This document shows, piece after piece, positions 6,473 through 16,771 of a stretch of DNA of 64,000 nucleotides. The notes under the pieces were generated by a model, which worked only from the letters and a program-made list of their open reading frames with translations, was not told the DNA's origin and ran no database searches. Numbering within the stretch: the first letter of the stretch is position 1; every line of letters starts with the position of its first letter. The stretch spans positions 868,001-932,000 of the forward strand of contig NZ_NGJZ01000001.1 of the NCBI RefSeq assembly GCF_003987595.1, in the 5' to 3' direction. Both the position numbers and the translations under genes were made by a program. This DNA comes from Vagococcus entomophilus (GTDB lineage: Bacteria; Bacillota; Bacilli; Lactobacillales; Vagococcaceae).

Positions 6473-7690
6473 TTATTTATTTAGTTTTTGTCCGGGGAAA
6501 ATTAAATTCGGATTCGAAATAGAATTCTTACTTTGCAAGTTGTTAACTGTAGTCCCTAGCTTGCTTGCAATGTCAGATAACGTGTCTCCACTTTTCACTG
6601 TGTACGTAGTTTGACTAGTATTACCGCTAGTTTTAAGCGTTTGACCTGCGTAGATTAGATTAGCATTAGCGATGTTATTTGCTGATTGTAACGCGCTAAC
6701 AGTCGTACCTAATTTGTTTGCAATACCTGATAACGTGTCTCCGCTTCGCACCACATAAGTTGAGCTAACAGCGTTATTTGTGTTTCCTCCACCGTTGTTA
6801 TTTACTTTAATCACTTGACCTACGTGGATAATATAAGGTTTGCTGATACCGTTTAAGCTTGCAATTTCCGTCCAGTTCTTACCAAATTTAATTCCGATAC
6901 CGCTTAGTGTATCACCATTCACGACTGTGTATGTTGAAGCATTTGGATTTGGAACTGGTGTAGGTGGAATTACTTTATGTTCTGTATCTTTGTCTTTTGT
7001 AAACACACCTTTATAGTCAATAGATACATCAAAGTTTTTGCCCGGAATTCCTTGGAATTGATAGTCGCTAGCCCATTGCCATGCCGAACGACCTGTAAAT
7101 TTAAGATTGCTAGCAAGAGGATTTGCAACGTACTGTGCAATCCAACCTTGGGTATCCGTTAAATTAAATCTACTATTTAATAGATAACTTCCTGTGTAAA
7201 CTTCGGGATTTTTGTAACCGTTCGCCCATAACGTATTTTCAAACGCTTTGTTTAAGACATTGTTTGTCAATACATCACGATTGTATACTTGATTGTCTTC
7301 TTGGTCATTTACCATGATAGTATCTTTATCAGCACCTAATTCTTTTGCTACGTTGATGAAGTAGTTTGCTTCTGCTTGCGCTTCTGCAACGCTATTATAT
7401 CGTGCAAAGTGATAAAAGCTTACAGTTAAACCTGCTGCACGTGCGTTGTTTGCTTGAACAGTCGCGTAAGGATTGACGTAATTTGTACCTTCCGTTGCTT
7501 TTACAACAACGCCTTTCACACCCTCTGACTTCATTTTTTGATAGTCTGAAACACTCAAACTGCCTTGATGACTTGACACGTCTACGAAGTCTGTTCGTGG
7601 GATCCCTGGAGTATATTTTGTGATTGCAGCACTGGCCAAATTTGGTAAAAATACTGTCAAAATTACTACTGATGCTAAAAACTTTTTCAT
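6473..7690 (-). CDS. Secreted endolysin: GH25 muramidase with three LysM repeats
   Basis: 405 residues. A signal peptide ([21 protein letters not shown], then A) leads to a GH25 lysozyme domain: DVSSHQG near 37, [12 protein letters not shown], and the D-x-E pair in MVNDQEDNQ. Three LysM repeats follow (about 253-296, 311-354, 361-404), each with the [14 protein letters not shown] pattern. It cuts the glycan strands of the wall to release progeny. The signal peptide means export may be Sec-dependent, with the holin timing activation by depolarisation, as known for Oenococcus fOg44-type lysins (family knowledge). Confidence 0.93.
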   Translation of the reverse strand: MKKFLASVVILTVFLPNLASAAITKYTPGIPRTDFVDVSSHQGSLSVSDYQKMKSEGVKGVVVKATEGTNYVNPYATVQANNARAAGLTVSFYHFARYNSVAEAQAEANYFINVAKELGADKDTIMVNDQEDNQVYNRDVLTNNVLNKAFENTLWANGYKNPEVYTGSYLLNSRFNLTDTQGWIAQYVANPLASNLKFTGRSAWQWASDYQFQGIPGKNFDVSIDYKGVFTKDKDTEHKVIPPTPVPNPNASTYTVVNGDTLSGIGIKFGKNWTEIASLNGISKPYIIHVGQVIKVNNNGGGNTNNAVSSTYVVRSGDTLSGIANKLGTTVSALQSANNIANANLIYAGQTLKTSGNTSQTTYTVKSGDTLSDIASKLGTTVNNLQSKNSISNPNLIFPGQKLNK

Positions 7691-7731
7691 TTCATTTCCT
7701 CTTTTCTTTTTTTATTAAAATAAAAAACGTC

Positions 7732-7944
7732 TTATTCAGACGTTTCATCATGGCTGATTACAATACCCGATACAGTTAAAATCACGAATATTGTATTTAA
7801 GATATCGAGTAATTCTTTTTGTAAACTATCTGTTTGAAAAGCAATTCCAAAAAGTTTTAGCACCTCTTGTGCTAATAACAAAATAGCTGGAATCATTGCC
7901 AACCAAAAACTTTTTGTCTTCATTTTTTCTTTAATGTTATTCAT
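7732..7944 (-). CDS. Holin, phi-LC3 type
   Basis: 70 residues: a basic N-terminus (MNNIKEKMKTKSFW), two hydrophobic stretches around a QTDSLQKELL turn, and an acidic end. KSFWLAMIPAILLLAQEVLK matches the phage_holin_1 (phi-LC3) family. It forms membrane lesions that trigger lysis. It is co-transcribed with the XhlA-like gene one base upstream and the endolysin downstream. Confidence 0.88.
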   Translation of the reverse strand: MNNIKEKMKTKSFWLAMIPAILLLAQEVLKLFGIAFQTDSLQKELLDILNTIFVILTVSGIVISHDETSE

Positions 7945-7945
7945 A

Positions 7946-8311
7946 TTATCTTCCTCCGATCGCTTTTATAATTTCTAAGACGACTGCTAATACTGTTCCT
8001 GTGGCTGCACTTATACCTAGAATTAACTTCCACGCATTCGTGCTATTCAACATTTTAAGCTCATGTTGATGCGTTTCACTTTTTTCGTTACGCTCTAGGA
8101 CAGCTCTCAATATTTCTGCGTTTTGTTCAGACTGTCTTGTGTTCTGCTCACGCAAGAAACGATTCGATTCATCTACTCTTGTGAGTCCTTCGTTCATCGA
8201 TTTTTGCATCTCTAATGTCATATCGTTTAATCTACTCAACTCTTTATCATGCTGATTCAACTTTTTCTCATGTAACTCTACTTGTTTTTCTAATTCCACC
8301 GTTTTCACCAA
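7946..8311 (-). CDS. XhlA-like membrane-anchored coiled-coil protein
   Basis: 121 residues. About 90 residues are charged and heptad-like (ELEKQVELHEKKLNQHDKEL...) and end in one transmembrane helix (ILGISAATGTVLAVVLEIIK). This is the layout of haemolysin XhlA / phage lysis accessory proteins, which act with a small holin. It stands directly before the holin gene. Confidence 0.75.
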   Translation of the reverse strand: MVKTVELEKQVELHEKKLNQHDKELSRLNDMTLEMQKSMNEGLTRVDESNRFLREQNTRQSEQNAEILRAVLERNEKSETHQHELKMLNSTNAWKLILGISAATGTVLAVVLEIIKAIGGR

Positions 8312-8331
8312 CTTCGCTTAAATTAAAAAGA

Positions 8332-8478
8332 CTAGTTCTCACTAGTCTTATCAGCTTCTCTTTCTGAAATATACTTTGCTACTTTCGATTTGTACGTCGC
8401 AGGTACTTGTTCAATCGTGATTTTACCTAAGTCTATTTGCATCACGAAAAATCTAATAATAGTGTCTAATTTACTCAT
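8332..8478 (-). CDS. XkdX-family small protein (48 aa)
   Basis: MSKLDTIIRFFVMQIDLGKI then TIEQVPATYKSKVAKYI, the short XkdX pattern of phage tail-tip regions. GGAGTG lies before the ATG, and the start overlaps the previous stop as TAATG. Standard gene callers often miss it because of its length. Confidence 0.8.
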   Translation of the reverse strand: MSKLDTIIRFFVMQIDLGKITIEQVPATYKSKVAKYISEREADKTSEN

Positions 8479-8753
8479 TATTTCACTCCTAAGTTGTAAA
8501 GCGTTAGCTCTTCTAGCATTGCAATTCTATCTTCAAATATAATAGATTCATCATTTTCTTCGTTCTCATTGTCATTTTCTATGACAACTTCTACTTCTTT
8601 CCATTTCTGATTGATAAAATCAAATGTGATATTTTTAAACAACAAGCCTTCAGGAATTTTTACATCAGTATACGGTTCTTTTATTTCGAAATCATCTTGA
8701 ACATCCATCTCACCGTAAGAACCATTTTTCCCAACTATATAAATTTTTTTCAT
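8478..8753 (-). CDS. Tail-tip accessory protein (91 aa), unknown
   Basis: The sequence IYIVGKNGSYGEMDVQDDFE..KITFDFINQKWKEVEVVIE followed by an acidic tail matches the small proteins found between receptor-binding protein and XkdX in Gram-positive siphophages. Two ATGs stand in tandem (8756, 8753); the second has the better spacing (six bases) from GGAGG. Exact role unknown. Confidence 0.65.
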   Translation of the reverse strand: MKKIYIVGKNGSYGEMDVQDDFEIKEPYTDVKIPEGLLFKNITFDFINQKWKEVEVVIENDNENEENDESIIFEDRIAMLEELTLYNLGVK

Positions 8754-8769
8754 CATTTTCCTCCTTTGA

Positions 8770-11301
8770 TTATGCCAACGGCATTAAACAATTTATACGA
8801 CATTCATTAAAATTATTAGGAGTTCTAACTACAATTTCTCCTCCTTGTGTGAGACCTAGTGTCGCCCCATCACCACCGTTGACAGAAACTGTTGCATTAC
8901 AGTCTGCTGTCATAAAATCTTTTATTTTCATTGAGGCAATATCTAATGTTCCCCAGTATTGCCAGCCACCGCCACCGCCACCGCTAGAGTTGCGAGTTAA
9001 AATACCAAAGAAGTTTACAAAAGGCATATTATTGATGAAAACAAGTTTCGCTTTAGGCCGATATTGATTAGTAGTATTGTTATACCAGCTAAAACCACTT
9101 TTAATCCCGCACCACCACCATGGATATTGTACTAAGTATTTAGCCTCCGTAACGCCTGTCCCAATATCTTTGTCATAAAAATATAATTGACTTGTAGACA
9201 GTTCGTATCCATTAATTTTTACTCCTTGTGAATTAAAAACTTGCGATCCTGTTGACAGAGGATTTATAACAACGTTACCACTCTGACCATTTGCCGTTTT
9301 GTAATCTATACGAACGTTGGCCCCCTCTACCGTGGTTGTTCCAGTCAACTTTTCTCCTTGAAGTTCAACATCCTTGAATGTATTTACGATTTTAGAACCT
9401 GTAATTTGAGCGGAATCAATCGCTACTGACGTTAGCTGTTTGATAATTAAACTATCTTGCTGTATTTGTGCAGACTGCCATTCCGTTCCACTCCATTTGA
9501 AAATCCCAGTAATATCTCCGTTTCCATCCGATTGCCACCAATTATCTCCTGTTGTGGGGCTTTGTGGTTCTGTAGTACTAATTGTTGTTGAATTTACTTC
9601 TTTTAGCCTTTTTTCAACGTCTTCCATTATTGCTATGTCATACATAGGTAAAAATGAATAATCTTTCGCATCGTTTGACGGCGTAATGGTATCTTGGTTA
9701 TAAGACAGACCAAGGAAAGATTTTCCTGTTGCATCTGATGACATGTTTTTACCATTAACATCATCAGCAAACATTATCCAAGTATATTTAGTTTCGCCGT
9801 TTTTACCCGGGGCCCCATTTTCACCGTCGCTCGTCACAAACAAAGTTACTTCTTTACTATTAACAGCATTATCTATATCACTTGCTTTAAACGATTCAAC
9901 TTTGTAAACTGCTTTAGATACTACGTCAGAAGCTTGTACCGTCAAGCTTTTTTGAGTTGCAATATAAGAATTATCTTTATACCATTTATACACAAAACTG
10001 TCTGTGACGATATTTACTCCGTCTCTTACAACTGTTTTTAGCGTTGTTTCTCCTTCGTTGTTTTTAAACACTGTACCGTTATCGCTGATTATATCGAGTG
10101 AGTATTGTTTGTTTGCGTTAACTAGTTCTTGCATCTTATCAAGCAACGATTGATCGATTTGACTACTTGACTCTGTAACGTTTGAGAATGTTGTTTTGCA
10201 ATTTGAAGAAGTTGGATTACTTAAACTTCTTTCTTGCTCCGTAACACGTGCTGTTAAGTACAACTTAGGGTTAAACCCTTCATCTTCCACTTGAACAGTA
10301 TCACCGATATTCGTTTTTAAATAACCAGAAATTTCATAGGTGACTTTAGGTATCATATTTTTTTTCAGTTCAGCTAATGCCCTTCCCCAGAGACTTTCAA
10401 TACTGCTTATTTCCGTCTCCCAATTTGTTGCTATATATCGCTGTTTACTATCAGAAGTCAGAGTGGACGGGAACTGATTTTTAGCACGCGGAGCATATAT
10501 AACATCCGGATTATATCCATTAGCATCAGTATTAGTTGTAAAAAAAATCAAATTTTGTTGATCATCATATATGTATCTATTCAACGATTTTAGAGTAAGT
10601 CCATCTGCACCAGTCGGGTTTATTGCCGTATACAGGTCAGTGATGTTGGCTGTTCTGGTAATCCCTGTCACTTCTTTTCCGTAGCGTAACGTAATATCTT
10701 TTCTATTAGTACCAATACCTTGATATTCGTCATTGTGTGCTTTATACACGTGCATGTCTACCCGCTCTAAACTATAATTATCATTTAAAACTGTTTTAAA
10801 TTCGATTTCTGCATCAAATACATTAGCCAAAGAAAAAAGACGAGCAAGAACTGTGTCTTCTCCCGTCCATTCATTAGAGATTTTTTTATCTGACACTTCG
10901 TTAATAACTAAATTTAATGTTTTTTCAGAATCAAACACATTTAGATATTGAGAAAAAGAAAGTGATTTACCTTTGTATGCTCCTTTTTTTTCATTTACTA
11001 GCTCAAGTGATAGTGAATAACATGTCACTTCAACAGTTAATTCATCACGAATAACTTCCACTATATTTAGGTTATAGTCAACATTATCGAGAACGAAAGA
11101 AATTTTTCCACCTTCTTTGATATCCAAACTATCTGGATGCTTAGCAGATGTTTTAAACGTAAATGTAAAAGCGTTACCTTGCAAATATTCATGTAGCGTA
11201 TCATCTTTAAAATGCAGTGCCTTTTTTGCAGAATTATCTATAAATCCTAACACTGTATCATAAGCATTTTTTATCGCAATACGTGGTGATTTAGTCATCA
11301 C
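8770..11301 (-). CDS. Tail-associated (Tal) / tail-tip protein with collagen-like linker
   Basis: 843 residues. The N-terminal 370 residues are of the prophage endopeptidase-tail (minor structural protein) family: LNIVEVIRDELTVEVTCYSL, TGITRTANITDLYTAINPTG, TYEISGYLKTNIGDTVQVED. Later come Ig-like residues, a short GENGAPGKNGE collagen-like stretch (about 480), a WWQSDGNGDITGIFKWSGTEW carbohydrate-binding-like motif and a glycine-rich C-terminus. It probably caps the tail tube and contacts the cell. The GTG at 11301 is seven bases from GGAGG; an ATG at 11298 overlaps the Dit stop and is an alternative. Confidence 0.85.
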   Translation of the reverse strand: MMTKSPRIAIKNAYDTVLGFIDNSAKKALHFKDDTLHEYLQGNAFTFTFKTSAKHPDSLDIKEGGKISFVLDNVDYNLNIVEVIRDELTVEVTCYSLSLELVNEKKGAYKGKSLSFSQYLNVFDSEKTLNLVINEVSDKKISNEWTGEDTVLARLFSLANVFDAEIEFKTVLNDNYSLERVDMHVYKAHNDEYQGIGTNRKDITLRYGKEVTGITRTANITDLYTAINPTGADGLTLKSLNRYIYDDQQNLIFFTTNTDANGYNPDVIYAPRAKNQFPSTLTSDSKQRYIATNWETEISSIESLWGRALAELKKNMIPKVTYEISGYLKTNIGDTVQVEDEGFNPKLYLTARVTEQERSLSNPTSSNCKTTFSNVTESSSQIDQSLLDKMQELVNANKQYSLDIISDNGTVFKNNEGETTLKTVVRDGVNIVTDSFVYKWYKDNSYIATQKSLTVQASDVVSKAVYKVESFKASDIDNAVNSKEVTLFVTSDGENGAPGKNGETKYTWIMFADDVNGKNMSSDATGKSFLGLSYNQDTITPSNDAKDYSFLPMYDIAIMEDVEKRLKEVNSTTISTTEPQSPTTGDNWWQSDGNGDITGIFKWSGTEWQSAQIQQDSLIIKQLTSVAIDSAQITGSKIVNTFKDVELQGEKLTGTTTVEGANVRIDYKTANGQSGNVVINPLSTGSQVFNSQGVKINGYELSTSQLYFYDKDIGTGVTEAKYLVQYPWWWCGIKSGFSWYNNTTNQYRPKAKLVFINNMPFVNFFGILTRNSSGGGGGGWQYWGTLDIASMKIKDFMTADCNATVSVNGGDGATLGLTQGGEIVVRTPNNFNECRINCLMPLA

Positions 11302-12809
11302 AAAAACACCTCCGTGATGGTTGCTACGGCGTCAGGGGCTTTTTTACTATACGCCGAATAATACAATTGAACTTTTGTTTCGCCAGGCTTAGCTAAAAAG
11401 TAACTACTCCCTTTTATTTCTTCCCCTGCTGAAGCTACTCCGTTTATATAAATTTTCGTAGAATCACCGTCAACATACAAATTACTCCCACTTGAATAAC
11501 GATTTGGTACATTCGAAAGATAATCTGTAAAATCTTTCCTAAACGTTTCCCCGCCAAAGGTCAGAATAGTGTTTGCTTCTTGACCTAACCAGACGCCTAA
11601 AAACATTGCTGTGTCGGTTACTTTTACGTTTTTCAAACTAGGTGCGACAATACTTTTAATAAATCCGCCTTTCTCCATTCCGCCAAAATGAAAATTGAAC
11701 TTATCTTTTTCTTTTGTAATCATCATTTCTGTCATGCCACGAGTGAAAATATTTTCGTTATTTGGACTATACTTGTATTCTTCTCCAACTGGGCCTTCTG
11801 CGGTTCCACAACGAATGTATGCTTCATTTGCTACTAAACTACTTTTCCTAAAAGAAACATACGCAACCATTTTTCCGTTTGAATCTCTCAACTCATAATA
11901 TATAAGCCCCGTCTGATTCATTTTTCCTGTTTCAAAGCCGAACGCTGGGCGACAAGCGAATACATCCGCACCAACATCGCCATTTGAATCAGCAGAAACT
12001 TTTCTTCCTAGCGAAATTCCGTAATATGCCCTATTTGATTCCATTCCGTAATTTGCGACTGCTGCTACTTTTTTACCCCGGACATTAGTATAGCCAATCG
12101 CTCCCTTGCACACTAAATCGTATTGGCCTAAGTATTTGTTAAACGTATACTCGTTTACTTTCCAACCATTTTTCTCAACAACTTCCGCTGTCATTTCCTT
12201 ATCATTCACAACCCACTCTGACGGTTGTACGTCGGAATCAGTGCTATTACCTATTTGTATAACACCATTTTCAGAAACAATCCCAATGAAGCCATTTTCG
12301 TCGTTGTGATGTATGTCATAACTAATCGAAGTTTCTTCGGTGCCTTCGTTTATGATTGTTGCTTCTAAAATGCCATTTGAATTGAGATAAAATGGGTATT
12401 GCTTTGCAGAAGTAGAATATGATATTCCATCAGGCACGAGAAATTCTATACTCGTTGTCGCTAAGTTTTTATCATCAATACTTATTTCACTTGCACCCTC
12501 AAATACACATTCCCAGTATCTGTCTGGCATATTAGAAAATACTAATTTTTCAAGATTTTTTTTATTTAGTAACAGAGTTATTAGATCTTTTATTTCAGGT
12601 ACTTCTAACCCCTTGCTTACTTCTGACAATAAAGTTATATCAATTTTCAAAGTGTATTCTTTTCTTTGAGTTTTCAAAAATTCCACGCCAGCTGTAGCTG
12701 GATTTGAATTCGTTGTTGATTCTTTGCTAATTAGAGGTATAGTAATTTTGTTAACAACGAAAAAAGGTGACGTATCAACGCCACCGAAATTCATAGTAAT
12801 CATACTCAA
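11298..12809 (-). CDS. Distal tail protein (Dit) with large C-terminal extension
   Basis: 503 residues. Residues 1-135 are a siphovirus tail N-terminal domain (MNFGGVDTSPFFVVNKITIP, KDLITLLLNKKNLEKLVFSN, DRYWECVFEGAS). The rest, about 360 residues, is a beta-rich carbohydrate-binding-like region (YYELRDSNGKMVAYVSFRKS; FLGVWLGQEANTILTFGG). So it is an 'evolved Dit' that likely binds the cell wall. The TTG at 12809 lies eight bases after GGGGG and overlaps the tape-measure stop. Confidence 0.85.
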   Translation of the reverse strand: MSMITMNFGGVDTSPFFVVNKITIPLISKESTTNSNPATAGVEFLKTQRKEYTLKIDITLLSEVSKGLEVPEIKDLITLLLNKKNLEKLVFSNMPDRYWECVFEGASEISIDDKNLATTSIEFLVPDGISYSTSAKQYPFYLNSNGILEATIINEGTEETSISYDIHHNDENGFIGIVSENGVIQIGNSTDSDVQPSEWVVNDKEMTAEVVEKNGWKVNEYTFNKYLGQYDLVCKGAIGYTNVRGKKVAAVANYGMESNRAYYGISLGRKVSADSNGDVGADVFACRPAFGFETGKMNQTGLIYYELRDSNGKMVAYVSFRKSSLVANEAYIRCGTAEGPVGEEYKYSPNNENIFTRGMTEMMITKEKDKFNFHFGGMEKGGFIKSIVAPSLKNVKVTDTAMFLGVWLGQEANTILTFGGETFRKDFTDYLSNVPNRYSSGSNLYVDGDSTKIYINGVASAGEEIKGSSYFLAKPGETKVQLYYSAYSKKAPDAVATITEVFL

Positions 12810-15800
12810 TTTTTAATCCCCCTCAATAAATTTTGTATTTTTGTTCTGTCGTTTTGGGCTTTAGTTACGGAATTGGAAGTCAAAGACCCTACTTCTTTAC
12901 TGTCTACGTAAAGATTAGAATCTTTTTGCAACAATTTAGTTAGCAACATAATAACATCATCCCAACGAGAATCAGAATCGTTGCTTTTAGCTGAGACTGT
13001 TCCTCCAGAAATCCCCATCATTTGAATAGCTTGAGCCATTAAATCTAAAGAACGAGCTTTGTTTGTTAACGGAATAACCATCTCTGGTTTGTTCCCTTCT
13101 CCTACCATGGCCAAGTGCTGTTTCGTAATGATTCCACCATTCTCATAGCCAACACCTCGATAAGCGTTAGTTAGAGAACCATATCGGCTTACTGCATATC
13201 GAATAGAAGCAAGAATGTTAGAGAGTGGATCAGTTAATGATTTGTCGTAACCCGGACGAGCGTATGCTCTGAAAGTTGGTTCAATCACTTGTAAGAGACC
13301 TTTGGAAGGAATACCATTTTTAGCGTTGATATCCCAATTGTTGACCGCATTAGGATTACCGCCCGATTCCGTTTGCATTTGATACAAGAGTGCTTTCAGG
13401 TTGCCAGCAGAATATTGTTGTTCCATTTTGAGAGCCTTAGTCGCAAGCCCACGCCATTGTTCTACACCAGCCGATGGGTTGTATTTCACTTTAGGACTTT
13501 CTTCGTCAAATAGTTTTTTGATCCATCCGACCATAGAACCCTTAACTTTGCCAATCATTCCTTTAGCCATGTCGAGAGCAACACCTCCGACCCCGTCGTA
13601 ATCAACAAATTTCGAAACTACCTTCTCAAGTAATTTAGACGGATTCGATATGTAATCAAAAACATCTCCTATTCCACTAACTATTTTCTTACCTACATTT
13701 TTAGTTCCATTCCAAATACCACTAAACCAATCACCAACATTTCCATTTTTATATCTAAAAGTAGGCCCTTTACGTCCCATAATATTTGCTGTTTGTTCAG
13801 CATTATAGACTCTAGTTCCTTTAGGCATATTAGGAATAAACACATTTTTGCCTTTAGGAATAAACGCTTGACCATCCGGAGTTTGAACTATTTCAGCGCC
13901 ACGTCCATCGTTAACTAGAGCGTTACCACCTGGATGGCCCTCTGTACCTTTAGCGTAAGGTTTCCAGTCGTCTATTTTAGATTTAGAACCAAATTTTTCT
14001 AGTATCCAGTTTGCTCCACCAATTATTTTATTAACAGGAAGAGCTATTCCGTTGACTGCTCCTTTCCAAATAGAAACAAATGCATCTTTTAACGCTCCAC
14101 CGCCTCTTAAAATTCCATCTTTCATTTTTCCCGGTACAGCCACTACTTTATCTACTATATCTTTTACTCCATTAACGAAGAATCCTTTTATTCCAGACCA
14201 CATCGAGCTGAATGCAGATAATGAATTGGCTTTAAAATTAGAAAAGAATTCTAAAATTTTAGAAACCCAGCCTGTGACAGAACCTATAACTCCTGTTATG
14301 CCTTCACTGAAAAATGTTTTAATCCCTGTCCACATACCGCTAATTAAGCCGCTCGCACCTGAAACAAGGCTTCCTATACCTCCTAAAATTTTTCCAATAA
14401 ACATTATGTTTATATAGTTCCAAATTAATTGAATTGCACCAAAGAAAATATTCTTAATCCCTTCCCATAGAGTAGAAAAGTTTAACGTAAGAATACCAGT
14501 GAAAACTAAGACAATTCCTTCAATTATTTTGATTGCCCCTGCAATAACGCCTTTAATATTATCCCACACAGTTTCTACAATAAATAAGATAGCAGTTAAA
14601 GCTACAGAGAAAATCGGTTTGATAATATTCCAGAAATTTTGAAGAGCTTGAATAATTTGAGGGCTATATCGATTCCAAAAATCCATTATTCCAGAAGCTT
14701 TAGACATAAAGAAACTAGAAATTTCAGAAAAAGCACTCACTAAAGCATCACGGATGGATTGAACTGTAGTTAGTATTTTAGTTACTGTCTCATTGCTAAA
14801 CATTGTATTTAATATATCCAAGCCTTTTATATTACTTGTAGAATCAAATGAAAATAAATCTTTTATTGCCACAAATAATTTACCAATCCATGTAATTCCG
14901 CTCTTTATATTTCCCCATATGGAAGACATTACGTCTCCAAAACTCTTGCCTTTCGAATTTAACGCTACGAAAGCAATACCTAATCCAGCTATAGCTCCTA
15001 CCACTAAAGTTATAGGAGAAAAAAGCGTCGAAAATAGCCCTGCAATCCACGGTAGTAAGCCTCCTGCTTGTGCGATGACTCCGCTTAATATTCCAAATCC
15101 TCCTGATAACTTTGCCAAAGCTGCAATTGCGACACTAAAGCCTTGACCAACCGAACCCACTACCATTAAAAGTGGACCAATAACGGCGGTTAAACCAGCT
15201 ACCGTCAAAATAGTTTTTTTGGTCTTATCACTCAACTGTATAAAAGACTTTACAAGAGTAGTTACCTTTTCAATTATTGGTGTAAATACAGGTAATAATT
15301 GCTCTCCGAATACAGTAGATAAATTTTTAATAGACTCTTTGAATTTATTTAACTGATTTTTGTCAGTGTTATTCATTTGATTAGCTAATTTTTGCGTATA
15401 CCCGCTAGCTTTTTCCGTTTCTCCAGTTAAATTAGTTAGTGCGTCTGCTCCTTGATTAACTAAGATGTTCATCCCTGTTTGTGCTTCTGTACCAAATGCC
15501 AAAGCTAGATATTGTGCTCTTGTAGCTCCGTTCCATCCTTGCGTCCCTTTTTCTATTTGAGAAAGGATTTCCGGAAATCCTATTGCACCTTTTTGGAAAG
15601 CTTCAAAATTGACACCCATAGCTGCCATAGCTGCCGCATTAGCATCGCTTGGTTTTAAAAGTTTTGATAACGCTCCTCTTAAAGCGGTACCCGCTTTATC
15701 AGCTTCTATACCGTTATTAGAAAGCAAACCTATAGCAGATGCTGTTTCTTCAACACTCATTCCTAAAGAGTTGGCCACTGGTCCAACGTATTCCATTGCC

Positions 15801-16756
15801 TTCCCTAAGTCTTCAAATCCAGTCGAAGTTAAATTTGCAACGTAAGTCAAGCTGTCAGTAACCCTTTGCGTATTTTTTAGTGTAGCGGTAGTAGATTCTG
15901 CTTTTAGTCCGAATTGTTCTAGAATACTCGTTGAAGCACTCATTACAGTAGCAAAATCATCACCAGAGGCTACTGTAGCATCTAAAATGGATGGCATGGC
16001 TCCTAGAGTTTGTTCGTACGTGTATCCTTTTTTTATAATTTCTTCCATACCTTCATTGATAGAATCAGTAGAAATACCATACTTGCTCGACCACTCAACA
16101 GACTTATCACCTAGTTCTTCAATCTGCTTAGTGAGTTTTCCTTGAGAAACGCTTCCGTCATTGATTAAAGCTCGAATAGTTTGTAGTTGACCACTAAAAT
16201 TTGCTGCATTATTATATGCAACACCTAAGGATGCCACAATCGGTAAAGATACTTTAGTTGTAGCACCCTTACCAATATCTTTTATACTGGTACTGACACT
16301 TTTTATTTTGTCTTTGATTTTATCTAGACCTTCACTCAATTTTGTGAACGGGCTATTATCAATCGCCATTTGTTTTTTCATATTAGACATTGCATCGTCG
16401 GTTTGCTTAATTTGTTTTTCTAAGCTACCGGCACGAGCAATAGCTTTGTTTAACTCATCCGCATATTTAGCAGATTGCTTCGTGGCGTTTCCATTTTCGT
16501 CTAGGCTATCCTTATATGCATCTCTTAGCTTGTCTATTTGGTTTCGAGTAGCATCTAAAGTCTTTTGCAAGCCACTATATTTTGCTTGCAATACGCCCAA
16601 TTTATCCCCACTCGCTCCTATAACACTCATTTGTGCTTTCATAGCATTCATGTTTGAAGTTATTGCTTTTTTTGCCCCTTCTAAACCTTTAGAAAAAGCC
16701 GAACTATCTAGACCTAGCTCAATAATCATATTTCCTAATGGTTGCTTATTCGCCAT
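12806..16756 (-). CDS. Tape measure protein with lytic transglycosylase domain
   Basis: 1316 residues, the longest gene. The N-terminal region is coiled-coil, followed by a TP901-type tape-measure core (GYTYEQTLGAMPSILDATVA, SMSVEETASAIGLLSNNGIE), several hydrophobic segments, and near the C-terminus a soluble lytic transglycosylase domain with catalytic Glu in QMQTESGGNPNAVNNWD and the SKGLLQVIEPTF block. It sets tail length and helps DNA pass the wall. At about 1.5 A per residue the tail would be near 200 nm (inference). Confidence 0.93.
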   Translation of the reverse strand: MANKQPLGNMIIELGLDSSAFSKGLEGAKKAITSNMNAMKAQMSVIGASGDKLGVLQAKYSGLQKTLDATRNQIDKLRDAYKDSLDENGNATKQSAKYADELNKAIARAGSLEKQIKQTDDAMSNMKKQMAIDNSPFTKLSEGLDKIKDKIKSVSTSIKDIGKGATTKVSLPIVASLGVAYNNAANFSGQLQTIRALINDGSVSQGKLTKQIEELGDKSVEWSSKYGISTDSINEGMEEIIKKGYTYEQTLGAMPSILDATVASGDDFATVMSASTSILEQFGLKAESTTATLKNTQRVTDSLTYVANLTSTGFEDLGKAMEYVGPVANSLGMSVEETASAIGLLSNNGIEADKAGTALRGALSKLLKPSDANAAAMAAMGVNFEAFQKGAIGFPEILSQIEKGTQGWNGATRAQYLALAFGTEAQTGMNILVNQGADALTNLTGETEKASGYTQKLANQMNNTDKNQLNKFKESIKNLSTVFGEQLLPVFTPIIEKVTTLVKSFIQLSDKTKKTILTVAGLTAVIGPLLMVVGSVGQGFSVAIAALAKLSGGFGILSGVIAQAGGLLPWIAGLFSTLFSPITLVVGAIAGLGIAFVALNSKGKSFGDVMSSIWGNIKSGITWIGKLFVAIKDLFSFDSTSNIKGLDILNTMFSNETVTKILTTVQSIRDALVSAFSEISSFFMSKASGIMDFWNRYSPQIIQALQNFWNIIKPIFSVALTAILFIVETVWDNIKGVIAGAIKIIEGIVLVFTGILTLNFSTLWEGIKNIFFGAIQLIWNYINIMFIGKILGGIGSLVSGASGLISGMWTGIKTFFSEGITGVIGSVTGWVSKILEFFSNFKANSLSAFSSMWSGIKGFFVNGVKDIVDKVVAVPGKMKDGILRGGGALKDAFVSIWKGAVNGIALPVNKIIGGANWILEKFGSKSKIDDWKPYAKGTEGHPGGNALVNDGRGAEIVQTPDGQAFIPKGKNVFIPNMPKGTRVYNAEQTANIMGRKGPTFRYKNGNVGDWFSGIWNGTKNVGKKIVSGIGDVFDYISNPSKLLEKVVSKFVDYDGVGGVALDMAKGMIGKVKGSMVGWIKKLFDEESPKVKYNPSAGVEQWRGLATKALKMEQQYSAGNLKALLYQMQTESGGNPNAVNNWDINAKNGIPSKGLLQVIEPTFRAYARPGYDKSLTDPLSNILASIRYAVSRYGSLTNAYRGVGYENGGIITKQHLAMVGEGNKPEMVIPLTNKARSLDLMAQAIQMMGISGGTVSAKSNDSDSRWDDVIMLLTKLLQKDSNLYVDSKEVGSLTSNSVTKAQNDRTKIQNLLRGIKN

Positions 16757-16771
16757 ATTCTTCCTCCTTTC

